Shown here in pieces: positions 31,791 through 43,530 of a stretch of 64,000 nucleotides of DNA; position 1 is the first letter of the stretch; every line of letters begins with the position of its first letter. Where the stretch lies: assembly GCF_019175385.1 (NCBI RefSeq), contig NC_083348.1:1255001-1319000 (forward strand), read 5' to 3'. A model generated the notes under the pieces. The model was not told the DNA's origin, made no database searches, and was given only the letters and a program-made list of their open reading frames with translations. The position numbers and the translations under genes were made by a program. The stretch comes from Lycium barbarum. Taxonomy: Eukaryota; Streptophyta; Magnoliopsida; Solanales; Solanaceae.

Positions 31791-34122
31791 ACCTGTTGGC
31801 AATTAGACACTGAGCAATGAACTCTACTATATCATGCTTCATCCTAGTCCACCGGTAATATTGCCTCAAATCACGATACATCTTAGTGGCACCAGGATGG
31901 ATGGAATACCTTGAACTATGAGCCTCTGTCAGAATGGTCTTAATCAAGTTGCCCACACGTGGAACACACACTCGCCCTTTGATTCGCAGCACGCCCTCCT
32001 CATCAATCACGGCCTCTTTGGCCTCACCACGTAATACTTTATCGCGTATTTTACATAGCGTAGCATTTTCAAACTGCTTAGCCGTAATCTGCTCTAAAAA
32101 TAATGACCGAGCCTCAACACAAGCTAACACCTTGCCTGTGTTAGAAATATCCAGTCTTATAAAACTGTTAGCCAGAGTCTTCACCTCTCTAGCCAATGGA
32201 TGCTCAGAAGTGATCAAATAAGCCAGACTTCCCATACTAGCCGATTTCCTGCTCAATGCGTCAGCTACTATATTAGCCTTACCAGGGTGATACAAAATGG
32301 TGATGTCATAGGTTTTTAGTGGTTCCATCCACCTCCGCTGTCTAGAGTTACGATCTTTCTGAGTGAACACATTCTGCAAACTGCGATGGTCTGTGTACAC
32401 CTCACAATAGATACCATACAAGTAGTGCCTTCAGATTTTCAATGCAAACACCACCGCTGCCAACTCTAGATCATGAGTAGGATAGTTCTTCTCATATACC
32501 TTCAACTGCCGAGAAGCATAAGCAATCACCTTATTTTACTACATCAAAACAACACCCAAACCAGAACGTGAAGCATCACTGTAAATAACAAAATCCTTGC
32601 CCTCCGCAGGCAATACTAGAATCGGTGCTGTGGTCAACAATGTTTTGAGCTTTTGAAAGCTCTCCTCACACTCGTCAGACCACTGAAACGGTACCTCCTT
32701 CTGAGTCAAATGGGTTATATGTGAAGCAATAGAGGCATAACCTTTCACAAACCGACGATAGTAGCTAGCCAGACCCACAAAACTACAGATCTCGATCACT
32801 GATGTGGGCCTAGCCCATTCCTTGACTGCCTGAATTTTCTGAGGATCAACCATAATACCCTCTTTCGAAATAACATGCCCCAAGAAAGACACAGAAGACA
32901 ACCATAATTCAAACTTGGAGAATTTAGCATACAATTCCTTCTCTCGCAATACTCCAAGAGCAATTATCAAATATTTCTCATGCTCTTCCTTACTCCTAGA
33001 GTACACCAGGATATCATCAATGAACACTATTACGAATGAGTCTAAATAGGGCTTAAACACACTGTCCATCAAATCCATGAACGCAGCTGGGGCGTTTGTA
33101 AGCCCAAAAGACATAACCAAGAACTCATAATGCCCATACCTGGTCCGAAAAGCAGATTTAGGAATATCCTCTGCCCGAATCTTCAACTGATGGTACCCTA
33201 ATCTCAAATCGATTTTAGAGAACACAGAAGCTTACTGTAACTGGTCAAACAAGTCATCAATACGGGGAATGGGATACTTATTTCGGATAGTTACCTAATT
33301 CAGTTGACGGTAATCAGTGCATATACGCATAAACCCATCCTTCTTCTTGACAAACAACACAGGAGCACCCCATGGAGAAGCACTCGGGCGAATAAACCCC
33401 TTGCTCATAAGATCTTGCAACTGCTCTTTCAATTCCCTGAGTTCTGCTGGTGCCATCCTATAAGGTGGGATAGAGATAGGACGAGTCCCTGGATCTAAGT
33501 CAATCCTAAAATCAATGTCACGATTCGGTGGCATACGAGGCCAGTCCGCAGGGAACACATCCGCAGACTCACGTACCACAGGAACCAAATCAAGGGATAG
33601 AGTATCTACACTGGTATCACGGATATGTGCCAGATAAGCTAAACAATCCTTCTTTACTATCTTTCTAACCCGAACAAAGGATATTAATTTCTTAGGGAGG
33701 GGACTAAAGTTATCCTTCCACTCTAGTCTAGGTGTCCCGGGCATGGCTAGTGTAACAGTCTTAGAATGGCAATCAAGTATAGCATAATGCGGGGACAACC
33801 AACTCATACCCAAAATAACATCGAAGTCTACCATGTCTAGGATCATCAAATCTGCCCAAGTACTATACCCCATAAATGAAATTGCACACGAAGGGTAGAC
33901 GCTATCCACTACTATAGAATCCCCAACCGGAGTAGACACAAAAATAGGGGTATCAAGAGTATCACACATCATATCCAGACCCACAGCAAAATAGGTAGAT
34001 ATATAGGAAAAAGTAGAACCTGGATCAAACAAAACAGAAGCCATACAGTCATAAACGGAGATACTTCCTGTGATAACTGCTTCGGAGGCCTCAGCCTCGA
34101 GTCTACCTGGGAAGGCGTACAA
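31789..34122 (-). pseudogene. pol: Tekay protease, RT and RNase H, one frame with stops
   Basis: The protease has [16 protein letters not shown] with the active-site DPGS intact (about 34040), then [22 protein letters not shown] blocks are [59 protein letters not shown] and catalytic FIDD (33013-33024). Then come [14 protein letters not shown] and [15 protein letters not shown]. RNase H shows [14 protein letters not shown], then [37 protein letters not shown] and the zinc-domain start of integrase. Protease to RNase H share one frame; stops at 33295-33297, near 33235, near 32536 and near 32440 break it. Confidence 0.93.
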
Positions 34123-34352
34123 ATAATCGCGCCCCCTGTCGCCTGTGAACCACCGCGATTACTATTACCAGTCTGAGCCCCACCTCTGTCGGGCTACTGT
34201 CTGCCTCTACCTGCCTGAGGATCGCCTCAGTTAGGCTGGGCACTACCCCTACCTGCGGTGTGGCCGCCCTGCCCTGCCGATGCGCGATCCTTACCCCCTT
34301 GATCTGGTGTAAATGGAGCTTAGGGAGTTTGATACTGAGTTCCCTGCCCACT

Positions 34353-35591
34353 CTATCTAAGCTCGGGGCAATACCTCTTAATATGCCCTAACTCACCATA
34401 CTCAAAGCAAGCACGGTCCAGCGTAGGCCACTGAACAGAAGATGATAAAGCAGTGTAGCCTCCTTGCTGACCGGAAGCCTGATAGTTTGCCCCTGATGGG
34501 CCCCCTACTGACACCTGCATCGCGGATTGAACCGGACGCCCTGAATATACCTGTGAACTCTGACCCCTCGAGAGGGAGTTACTGAACATCCCACCCTTAT
34601 GGGCCTTCTTCTAAACTTGCCTTATATAACTCTCATGCCTAATCCCCTCAAGGACATGGACATGCTCCACTATCTCCTGAAATGAAGCCCCAGTGGCTAT
34701 AAACTGAAGAGCTGATAACTGCAGTCTGGTGTTCAACCCCTTCACGAACCGCCGTATTCTCTCCCCTTCAGTGGGCAGCAACTAAAGAGCATAACGAGAA
34801 AGGGAGTGGAAACGGGACTTATACACAGCAACAGACGAGTTCCCCTGACCAATAGTAGCGAACTCATCCTTCCTTCGGTCCCTCAGAGAACGCAGAACGT
34901 ACTTGTCCAGAAACACAGAGTAAAACTGAACCCAAGTCGACGGAGAAGATCCAGTTGGCCTACACTCCACATAATCCCTCTACCAAAGCTTGGCATCACC
35001 CAAGAAATGGAAGGTCACAAACTTTACCCCGTACTTATCCATGGCCCCCATCTTATAGAGCCTCTCATGACAGTCGATAATGAACTCATATGCGTCTTCT
35101 GACTTAGTACCATAAAACACAGAAGACTTCATTTTAGTGAACCTCCAAAACAGATCATGTTCTTCACCAGTCATCACTGGCCCTGCCAATGGCCTCGGGA
35201 AGGCCTCAAAACCCGGAATCGCATCCAAGCGAGGCACCACCGCCGCTACATGCTAAACCCCGAGAGCCTGTTCTCTGTTAGGATCTGGGGCCGCTACATC
35301 TGTGCCCCTACCTGCTGGACCCGCTGGTATAACTTCTGCTTGTGGTAACCCATGAAATCAATACAACACCTGTGCCATAGCATCTGGTATACTCTGAGCA
35401 GCTGCAGCTCTTAGTGGAACTGGTACTACTGCTGGCTGGGCTGGTGCAGCTGCATCTCCCGCTGCCTCATTAGGAACCACTGGAGGGACGGGGTCAACCA
35501 CTGGGACGCCGCCCCCAGCTGGGACCGCCCCTCTGCCAGCTCCTCTGCCTCTAGCTCTACCTCTAGCTGCTGCCGCGTGTGTTCTCGCCAT
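34353..35591 (-). pseudogene. gag: Tekay gag, one frame with stops
   Basis: ATG at 35591-35589. The N-terminus is Arg/Gly- then Pro/Val-rich (MARTHAAAARGRARGRGAGR). The capsid core shows MTGEEHDLFWRFTKMKSS, SEDAYEFIIDCHERLYKMG, VKFVTFHFLGDAKLW and WVQFYSVFLDKYVLRSL. A zinc knuckle at about 34361-34413 reads CFEYGELGHIKRYC, with the second Cys replaced by Tyr. All segments lie in one frame. Stops fall at 35355-35357, 35253-35255, 34980-34982 and 34782-34784 and near 34610; three are TAG where CAG or TGG is expected, so each fits a single C-to-T or G-to-A change. Confidence 0.93.
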
Positions 35592-35788
35592 CTGCGAGAG
35601 AATGAAGGATAGTCAGATACCAATTTGAATCAGTAGATACCAATTGGAAGCAAGTAGCACGATAGAAGAAAGAAAAGGGAGTTTTCCAAGTGTCTGGCAG
35701 CCTCTCGAAGATAAGTACAGACGTCTCCGTACCGATCTACAAGACTATGCTAGATATGTCCTTGTACGATGAGATCGACGAACCTAAA

Positions 35789-35800
35789 GCTCTGATACCA
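35789..35800 (-). other. Primer-binding site, A1 minus element
   Basis: On the minus strand TGGTATCAGAGC, an exact match to the initiator tRNA-Met primer site, four bases after the LTR end at 35805. Confidence 0.9.
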
Positions 35801-36345
35801 ACTCTGTCACGACCCAACTCACCATGACTGGCACCCATCTAAATCCTAGTGGGCGAACCGACATATAAGACACCTATCCATTCAATCCGGTTTTACATTA
35901 ACCAAGATAAACAATTATTACTCATTTAATAATAAAAGAACAAAGTAAATCATGCCATAAATGTTGAAATAAGTGCGGAAGTTCTAACTATTACAATCCA
36001 CAAAATCTGAAAGTCACCGTACAGGACTTTAAGCTAAAAATATGTCTAAGGATCTGAAGTCTAACAAGTAAGTAATCTATAATATCTAGATTACGAAAAG
36101 GCATCATAGCAAGAAGATCTTCGAGCGGCCCGGCATGGGAAGAAGCTCACCCAGAATCTGTCAACAAATATCCTCCACACTAGATGTGAGGATGAGAAAC
36201 GATCTCTTTATCAAAATCTGCACTCAAAGAATGCAGCAAGGTAGTATCAGTACAAACACTATGTACCGGTAGATATCATAGGCTGACCAAGATTAGTATC
36301 ATGCATATCTCGTAAAATCAATAGAATAAAACAAGCCAGTCAAAA

Positions 36346-38000
36346 TGTTACACCCCGCACTTTCGGAGCATGCGCATGCCACGTACTTCACCATAGTAAT
36401 GGAGTATCTAAGACGTCCCATGAAGTTTTGGAAGATACAAGCCATGGAAAGTACGTAACAACGAAGTAAAGGACGCATTACGATCTCGTAAGTCATAACC
36501 GGGAAGGGCAATCTTGAAAACACATATCTTGAAAACACAAGAACTTGACCATTATCAAGTATAATAAATGATAAATATCATGTAGGGGGAGTTTTGGAAG
36601 TTTCCAGGACCAAGCAAATCAAAGAAAATAAGTTTGTCGAAAATTTGGAAAAAGTTGGCAGAACTAAGGATAGAATTTTAGGTCAACTTTGGAGGGGTAT
36701 ATCTCTAGTTATATGAGGAGTTTTAAGGTGTTTTAAAAGCCTAAAATGAATTTCGTCGAGTCTAGTTTCTAAATCAACAAACCTCTCATCGATAGGACAT
36801 CGGAGTAGAGAATTATAGACGTTACAAGTTCAGCTGACAGAGCAGAAACGCGTGCTACAGTGCCGCTACAGTAAAATGCTACAGTGAACCCGACCCGAAT
36901 TTGACCCTTATAAAAATGGTAAGAACCCTCTTTTTCCACCAGATTTGCCCAAAAAATTCTAGAAAATTTTAAGAGGGAGTGAGGGAATAAAAAAGTAAGC
37001 AATTTTCAAGTGACGAAGTATTAATCGAAGCTCGGATAAACACATAGATGTGATCCTAGTATGGTTTTGCAGCGGATTCAAGGTAGATAGTGAAGATATC
37101 GCTGTTTTAACAAAAATAAGGTATGAATCTCTCCTTATTAATATTACTTTTGGTTTATTTACGAAGATAGAGTGATGAAATGGTTGTATAATAAAGTTGT
37201 TGGTTGAGAAATTGGACAAACATCGCGTGGGATGTTTTATGGAATATTTTGGTATTGATGATGATGTTGTTGATGTTGGTGATGTTGTAGTTGTTGTTTT
37301 GTTGGTATTGTGATTTTGGGCTAGACATATAAACAGGGGAGATGCTGCCCGAATTTCGACAGATTATAAATGGATTTATTTAAAGTACTAAGACAAGCGT
37401 ATAACGATGAGTTTAATGATTGTGTGAATCCTCTTAAATGTAGACTCACGAATTCGGACGAATAAGTGTGGATAACTGGAGGTTGAACAGGTATGTTAAG
37501 GCTCGTCCCTTTCTTTCAAAGTCATGATTCCTATGGTACGATTTCATAAATGTTTCCATAACTTCTTTGTTTTTAAAAGTTAGAAGTTTATGACTCCAAG
37601 GCATGATTCCTTTCCCGATAATCCATAAATGTTTTCCAAAATGCCGTATTTTCCAAACCAGAGATTTATGATTCTGTGAGCTCTTATGATAACAGCGATG
37701 AACATGTTTTTACGATGATAATGATGACGTCAAAGATGAGAATATTTTCTATGATGATTATGAAGATGATGATTTTATGGTTAAAAGTCTCAAGTTATGA
37801 GATCAATGCTTTTATGAGATAATTGAGCTTAATTCATGATTATGTCGATTTTATTCATTGTTGTTGATCTCACCTTATAATAATTGTTGCTTTAAGGTGA
37901 GATATAGCGATGATGATTCCTCCATAATATAAATCGGAGGTTACCGACCTTACATCACTCAGATAGAGTCATAGCTTTTATTTGGCTCTCATGCATGCTT

Positions 38001-38055
<55 letters not shown>

Positions 38056-38928
38056 GTGTTTTCTCACAGCGCCACGCTATAGTCGGCCGGGCATGGCACG
38101 TAGATGTGCACACCACTGCAGTGGGCATGTTATGATATTGCCCCGGACGCGGGCTAATGATGATAACACTGAGCCTTAATGGCCGGGCATGATACTATAT
38201 ATATGACACCGAGCCTTAATGGCCGGGCATGATAATATATATATGACATCGAGCCTTAATGGCCGGGCATGGTACTATGTATATGTGTATAAATGTTTTT
38301 TCTAAAGGCTAAGCATGCATGACATCCGCCTTATGAGACATTCAAATGTATAGGTTATCTCTCTTATTCCATGTTACCTTCCATATCTATATTATGTTGT
38401 TATTCATGCCTTACATACTCAATACATTATTCGTACTGACGTCCCTTCTTGTGGACGCTGCGCTCATGCCCGCAGGTAGGCAGAGAGACGGATCTGACCC
38501 GTAGGTGTCCTATCAGCGGATTCTCAGGAGCACTCCACTTACTTCAGAGCTGCAGTCTATTTGGTATTGTCCTTATGATCATTTGTATTCTATGTAGAGG
38601 CTCATAGACGTGTGTGTACAGTTAGATGTTTTATAGCTCCACCGGTTCATGTTGTTGTATAATATATTGGTGGCCTTGTCGGCCTTATTTTGAGCTCTTG
38701 ATACTTTACTGTTAGCCTTGCCAGCTTTATGATATACGTTATGTTGTGGCGACCTTCTCGGTCCGCTTATGTACATATGTGCTGAATGAGCGGATATTCC
38801 TATTTTGGGCCTTTTTTGCATGCAGGTGTTCTTTGAGTTATGGGTTATAATGTTCAAAGTAACAGATAAATCAGGTGGTTCCCGGCCTACGGGTCGGAGC
38901 CCGTCATACTCCTGGTAGGGGTGTGACA
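36346..38928 (+). mobile_element. Solo LTR of B family
   Basis: From TGTTACACCCCGC to AGGGGTGTGACA, 2583 bp, splitting an A1 LTR. The uninterrupted copy reads CAGTCAACAGTCATG at the site. Flanks here are CAAAA (36341-36345) and CAACA (38929-38933), a 5 bp duplication with one change. Features in order: GCTACAGT words at 36851-36886, TATA box TTATAAAAAT at 36908-36917, donor-like AAG|GTATGA at 37121, a (TA)n run, a 40 bp minisatellite, and the conserved GTAC hairpin block near 38408-38478. Confidence 0.9.
38004..38286 (+). repeat. (TA)n microsatellite and 40 bp tandem repeat inside B LTR
   Basis: About twenty TA units at 38004-38043, then TGTA units. From 38167 to 38286 a 40 bp unit (GAGCCTTAATGGCCGGGCAT plus an AT-rich tail) is repeated three times with few differences. 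Related GGCCGGGCATG words occur upstream at 38085-38100. Confidence 0.85.
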
Positions 38929-39196
38929 CAACAGTCATGAATATCAACAAATCACAGCAAGTCAACCAAGAACAATCACAACAAAATCACCAAGGTGTCA
39001 AGCATCACAATCACGTAAGTCACAATAGAAGATAAATTTACCATAATAACCACACTCACTGTATATACATACTAGCTGATGTCTTAGCTCAGTAGCCATG
39101 ACCTGCAAGGGACTTATGGTGTCCATGTACCACCCGTTCCGGAATAGCCCTCGGACCCGAGCACAAACCTCCGCCCCAGAACGAACCTCGATAGCG

Positions 39197-39961
39197 GGAC
39201 ATATCAAAGTACCTCTCGTGTCCGAAAAGATCCTCGGACCACGAGCCATAATCTAGGTCACATGAGTGCCTTTCCATACCTCTTACAGAATAATGTTTTT
39301 TACATTTCCCATATCAACGATCAACTCATCATTTCATGTCCCAATACCCTTGAGAATATTATATTAGCTTCTCATCACAACACGTCCACTGTAGATTTAA
39401 TCACACAGGAAATAATGGCACGTAGCCTACACAATCAATCATTCACATTCACGTAGGAATTTAGCCACACAATACAATGCATGCAAACTAGACATGCTTT
39501 CTCTTAAGGAGATCACCAAACATACAATCAACTAACCAAAGTCTAACTTAAGTAAACCGTAACCTACCTCGAAATAATTTTTTTGGACATATCAAAGTAC
39601 CTCTCGTGTCCAAAAAGATCCTCGGACCACGAGCCCATAATCTAGGTCACATGAGTGCCTTTCCATACCTCTTACAGAATAATATTTTTTACATTTCCAA
39701 TATCAACGATCAACTCATCATTTCATGTCACAATACCCTTGAGAATATTATATTAGCTTCTCATCACAACACGTCCACTGTAGATTTAATCACACAGGAA
39801 ATAATGGCACGGAGCCTACACAATCAATCATTCACATTCACGTAGGAATTTAGCCACACAATACAATGCATGCAAACTAGACATGCTTTGTCTTAAGGAG
39901 ATCACCAAACATACAATCAACTAACCAAAGTCTAACTTAAGTAAACCGTAACCTACCTCGA
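39197..39961. repeat. 388 bp tandem duplication inside A1 5' LTR
   Basis: The block from GGACATATCAAAGTACCTCT to GTAACCTACCTCGAA occurs twice head to tail (39197-39584 and 39585-39961). The join is AATAATTTTTTT. The other LTR of the same element has one copy, so it arose after insertion. The copies differ at only a few sites. Confidence 0.9.
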
Positions 39962-41071
39962 AGTAGAGCTGGAACACGCAGGTTACTCTGCTACAGCCTT
40001 TCCTTTCCTCAAAGCCTCACTACATTCACGGTCTAAAAATAGAAGGCTCATTTAGTCACATTGCTCAATTTACAAACACCAAAGCAAGAATACCCTTCCC
40101 TTCCCCCATTCTAAGGGTGGATGATTTTCTAGGTGATAAACAACCAATCAAGGCCCCTAGTATTCATTTACTATCAATTTATACAACATTCTATCAAATA
40201 TTCCCATTACAAACAGTTTTTTATGGCAAAGACCCCATTTTTATAGAACCCTATGTCTCAAATCACTTAGTTTATGATTCTAAATGTTCAATTTATGACA
40301 AATAGCAACTAACCAACACATTTAAATGATAACTAAGTGATAATAACCATAACCCATCAAGTTTAGAAGGTTTATTGACATTCTAGGGTTTCTACTTTAA
40401 TTTCACCATTAGAGACCCATGAAGATGATTGCAATAATGAAGAGAAAGGGAATGATAGAATGAAAAGCAATGGAACTTACCTCGCAAGGTTATCTTGCCC
40501 TAGCTTGAAAATTCTCTCTAGGTGCTTGTTGGGAACTGTGTTGGTGTTTTGTGAATAGAGAATATGAGACTAAGTATAAAATTCCCGGCCACTGTTTTCC
40601 GTCGACTGCTGCATCGTTCAAAACGCCTCTACAACGGTCCCGCTATAGGTGTCCCAAAGGAAACCGCTTGACCGCTATGGCGGTCTTCCCACCGCTATAG
40701 CGGTACCGCCATAGCGGTCCACTGACCGCCACAGTGGCCACCAAGGACATGGATGGCCGCTGGCAGCGGTGAAGTCGCCACTATAGCGGTACCGCCGCAG
40801 TTGTACATCCACCTCTGCAGCGGTCCATTTTGGGGAAGGAGTTTGACTTTTGTCCAGTTTTTCCCCCTATCACCCCACATTTCATCCAAGGCCTCAAAAA
40901 CACAACATAAAACATGCACACATACAAAAAGGTGCCCCACGAATCCACCCGCGGCCTAGGAATTTCCAACGGAGTCCTACTTTCCCATAACGATCGGAAG
41001 GGTCGTTACCGGTTCTGATGATCCCCCGGGGAACGTGTTAGGCACTGCAGTATTAAGGATCCGTAAAATAC

Positions 41072-43525
41072 TGTTACACCTCGGAAATTTTTCCGTTGGT
41101 ACGAAAGTGAATGAACTAGTGATGAATATGAGTGCATGATGTCCATGAGCAAGAAACGACGTTTGATGACCTTAGGCGAGATTGCAAAGGTATCCGATGT
41201 GAAATGAGAAAGTTAGCTAAGTTAAGATGAGATATAAGGTGAGCAATGCATGTGCATGGATGTGGGTGATTAAAATGAGAAGTCTAAGAAATATGGGAAG
41301 TTGCAGATTTGCAACTGCCCAGTGGTCGTAAAGTGCTAGGACGGATCGTAAATTGGTATACGGTCCGTAAACTAGCAGGTCGTAAATTGGCATGCAAAAC
41401 TTCAACTTTCTGCCAGTTGAGGAAATGGCTAAATACGACCTGGAGGACGGACCGTAAAGTGATTTACGGCCCGTAAACCATGGTCGTAAATCACCATGTT
41501 GCAGCCTTATGTTTCTGGTTCTGAATATGGTTAAAGACGACCACGAAGGACGGTCCGTAAACTGGAATACAGACCGTAAACCCCCATGGACGACCACTGT
41601 ACACTTCAGTTCAGATTTTGCAAGTCATTAAATAAAGGGACCAACACTTGTTTTATTTCATTTCAACATTACACCACCTCTCTCTAAAACATCTCTCTAC
41701 ATTTACTATCCAAGTTTTCAAGGATCATAAGTCATCAACAACATAAAACAAAGTGAATCAAGAGTAAGAACATCATCAAAGGTCATCCAAGTCAAGAAAT
41801 CCAAATGGAGTGAAACTAGGGTTTTGCTCAAAGTGGAGTATTATCAACTAAAGCTTGTTCCTACAACTTCTAAGGTAAGGTTCATGATATTTATATGATG
41901 TTTAAGATATTGGAGAGTTGAAATGCATTGTAGAAAATATGGTCAACTAGGTCATGAATGATGAATAGTGACATTTTGAGGAATAGTTTGAATTGAATCA
42001 CGAATGTTGTTGTGTTGTGATATGAATGTGTTATAAATGGTATTAAAGATCATGAACTAGACACTTTAGACGGATGGACGAAGTTGGGTGTTATGACCTT
42101 GAATATGGGTGAATTAGAAGAAAATTGAGAAATCTAGATTTATGTGGATGATGTGAATGACTAACGACCATTGTTATGATATTAATGAAGGTAGAAATGC
42201 TAACATTGGAAGGAAGCGTGCAAGTGTAGAATAGTTCGACGAAAAGGTATGTAAGGCCGACCCTTCTTTCATAAGGCATGGTTCCTTGGCCAAACTCTTA
42301 AATCCACTATATGAGTACGTTGTTTTCAACTGGTTGATATTCCGAGCTCATAAGCTCACGATCCTTGGTATGTACTACGATTGTACCACGTACTTCATAC
42401 TACGAGTAGGCCTATGATATAGAAGTAACGATAATGATGACGATAGTAATGATAAGGATGATAATAATGATGCTATAGGTGCCTATGGGCTATTATACTT
42501 ATATGTGTGCCTATGAAGGGCTATAATGAAACCCCGAGCTTATAACGCCGGGTAGAATATATGTATATGAATACGTATAAAGTATGTACACAATTACGAA
42601 ATGCGCGCACACCTCTGCAGATGGTACGGATAACCCTGAAGCCTTGGTAGGGCCAGGTATGAGTAACCTTGAGCTTTGGTTGGCCAAGTATGTATGAAAC
42701 ACCGATCCTATGAGGTCGGGTATGCTATGTAAAACGCTATGTATATGAAATGACTAAATATATAATATGAATATGAATGTGATGAGACTATGTATGAGAA
42801 TACGGCTAAGGACATGTATACGAATATGAGCACGAGTATGGTACGAGTACTATTATGGAATACGGATGATGGCGTAGGTGTACGAATACGTATGAAAAAT
42901 GGGAAGCCCCTATGAAAGGAAAGTAAGTGTAATGATGATGATGTTATTGTCTCCCCTCCTATGCTATTTCATATGTTGTTCCTTATGCTTATATATATCG
43001 GTGTTGATCATGCTTTACATACTCAGTACATTCTTCGTACTGACGTCCTTTTGTTTGTGGACGCTGCGTCATGCCCGCAGGTGCACAGGGAGACAGACTT
43101 GATCCATAACCGCCTATTCAGAGATTACATAGAGAGCTCTATTTCCTTCGGAGCCATATCTTTTGGGTACTCATTCTTTTGTGTATATAATTATGGGCAT
43201 AGCGGGGTCCTGTCCCGCTAATGTGATATGTTATACTCTTAGAGGCTCGTAGACATGTGTGTGTATGGGTAGATGTGTTTGGCCTTGTCGGCCTATGTTT
43301 TGTATATCATTTTGTTGGCCTCGTCGGCCTTGTACATTTGATGTGGCATAGATTCCTATGATGTTATCCAAGATGATTGTCGTCCAATGGGACTAATATG
43401 ATTGACGACTAGAATGCATGAACTGATTTAGGGATCACCTAGATATTATGTAAAGCATGTCAAGGGGGGTGCCCGGGTGAGGATAGCACCGGGTGCTCGT
43501 CGCGGCCTCTAGTCGGGTCGTGACA
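41072..43525 (+). mobile_element. Solo LTR of B family
   Basis: From TGTTACACCTCGG to GGGTCGTGACA, 2454 bp, with perfect AATAC duplications at 41067-41071 and 43526-43530. The Ogre-like host sequence reads straight across when it is removed. It contains the TTTACGG/CCGTAAA word cluster, a donor-like AAG|GTAAGG at 41875, the GTAC hairpin near 43023-43045 followed by TTGTGGACGCTGCG and GCCCGCAGG, and a repeated GGCCT(C/T)GTCGGCCT word near 43280-43330. Confidence 0.95.
41330..41640 (+). promoter_or_regulatory. B LTR palindrome cluster (TTTACGG-CCGTAAA) and TATA-like box
   Basis: Repeated GGACGGACCGTAAA, TATACGGTCCGTAAAC and TTTACGGCCCGTAAA words, the last a perfect 7+1+7 palindrome at 41463-41477. 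A TATA-like ATTAAATAAAGG follows near 41627-41638, and a donor-like site lies 240 bp further on. Confidence 0.55.
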
Positions 43526-43530
43526 AATAC

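Larger units (their letters stand above)
28371..41010 (-). mobile_element. A1 Tekay-like chromovirus, full length, on -
   Basis: Complete LTR-gag-pol-LTR element: 3' LTR 28371-30602, integrase-chromodomain, RT-RNase H, protease, gag, primer site 35789-35800 and 5' LTR 35805-41010. The target duplication is GGTTC (28366-28370 and 41011-41015); the last LTR base at 41010 is C instead of A. Pol and gag stay in a single frame over long distances and are broken mainly by point stops, so it is the best-preserved element in the window. A B solo LTR sits in the 5' LTR. Confidence 0.95.
35805..41010 (-). repeat. A1 5' LTR of minus element, interrupted and partly duplicated
   Basis: It matches 28371-30602, apart from a B solo LTR (36346-38928) and a 388 bp tandem duplication (39197-39961). 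Its donor-like site is intact (CGAG|GTAAGT, minus strand, at 40481), whereas the other LTR has GC. Confidence 0.93.

Noticed and set aside
41217..41597. 126-codon open frame on -
   Set aside because: It spans the TTTACGG/CCGTAAA palindrome cluster of an LTR, and its repeated residues come from the DNA words.
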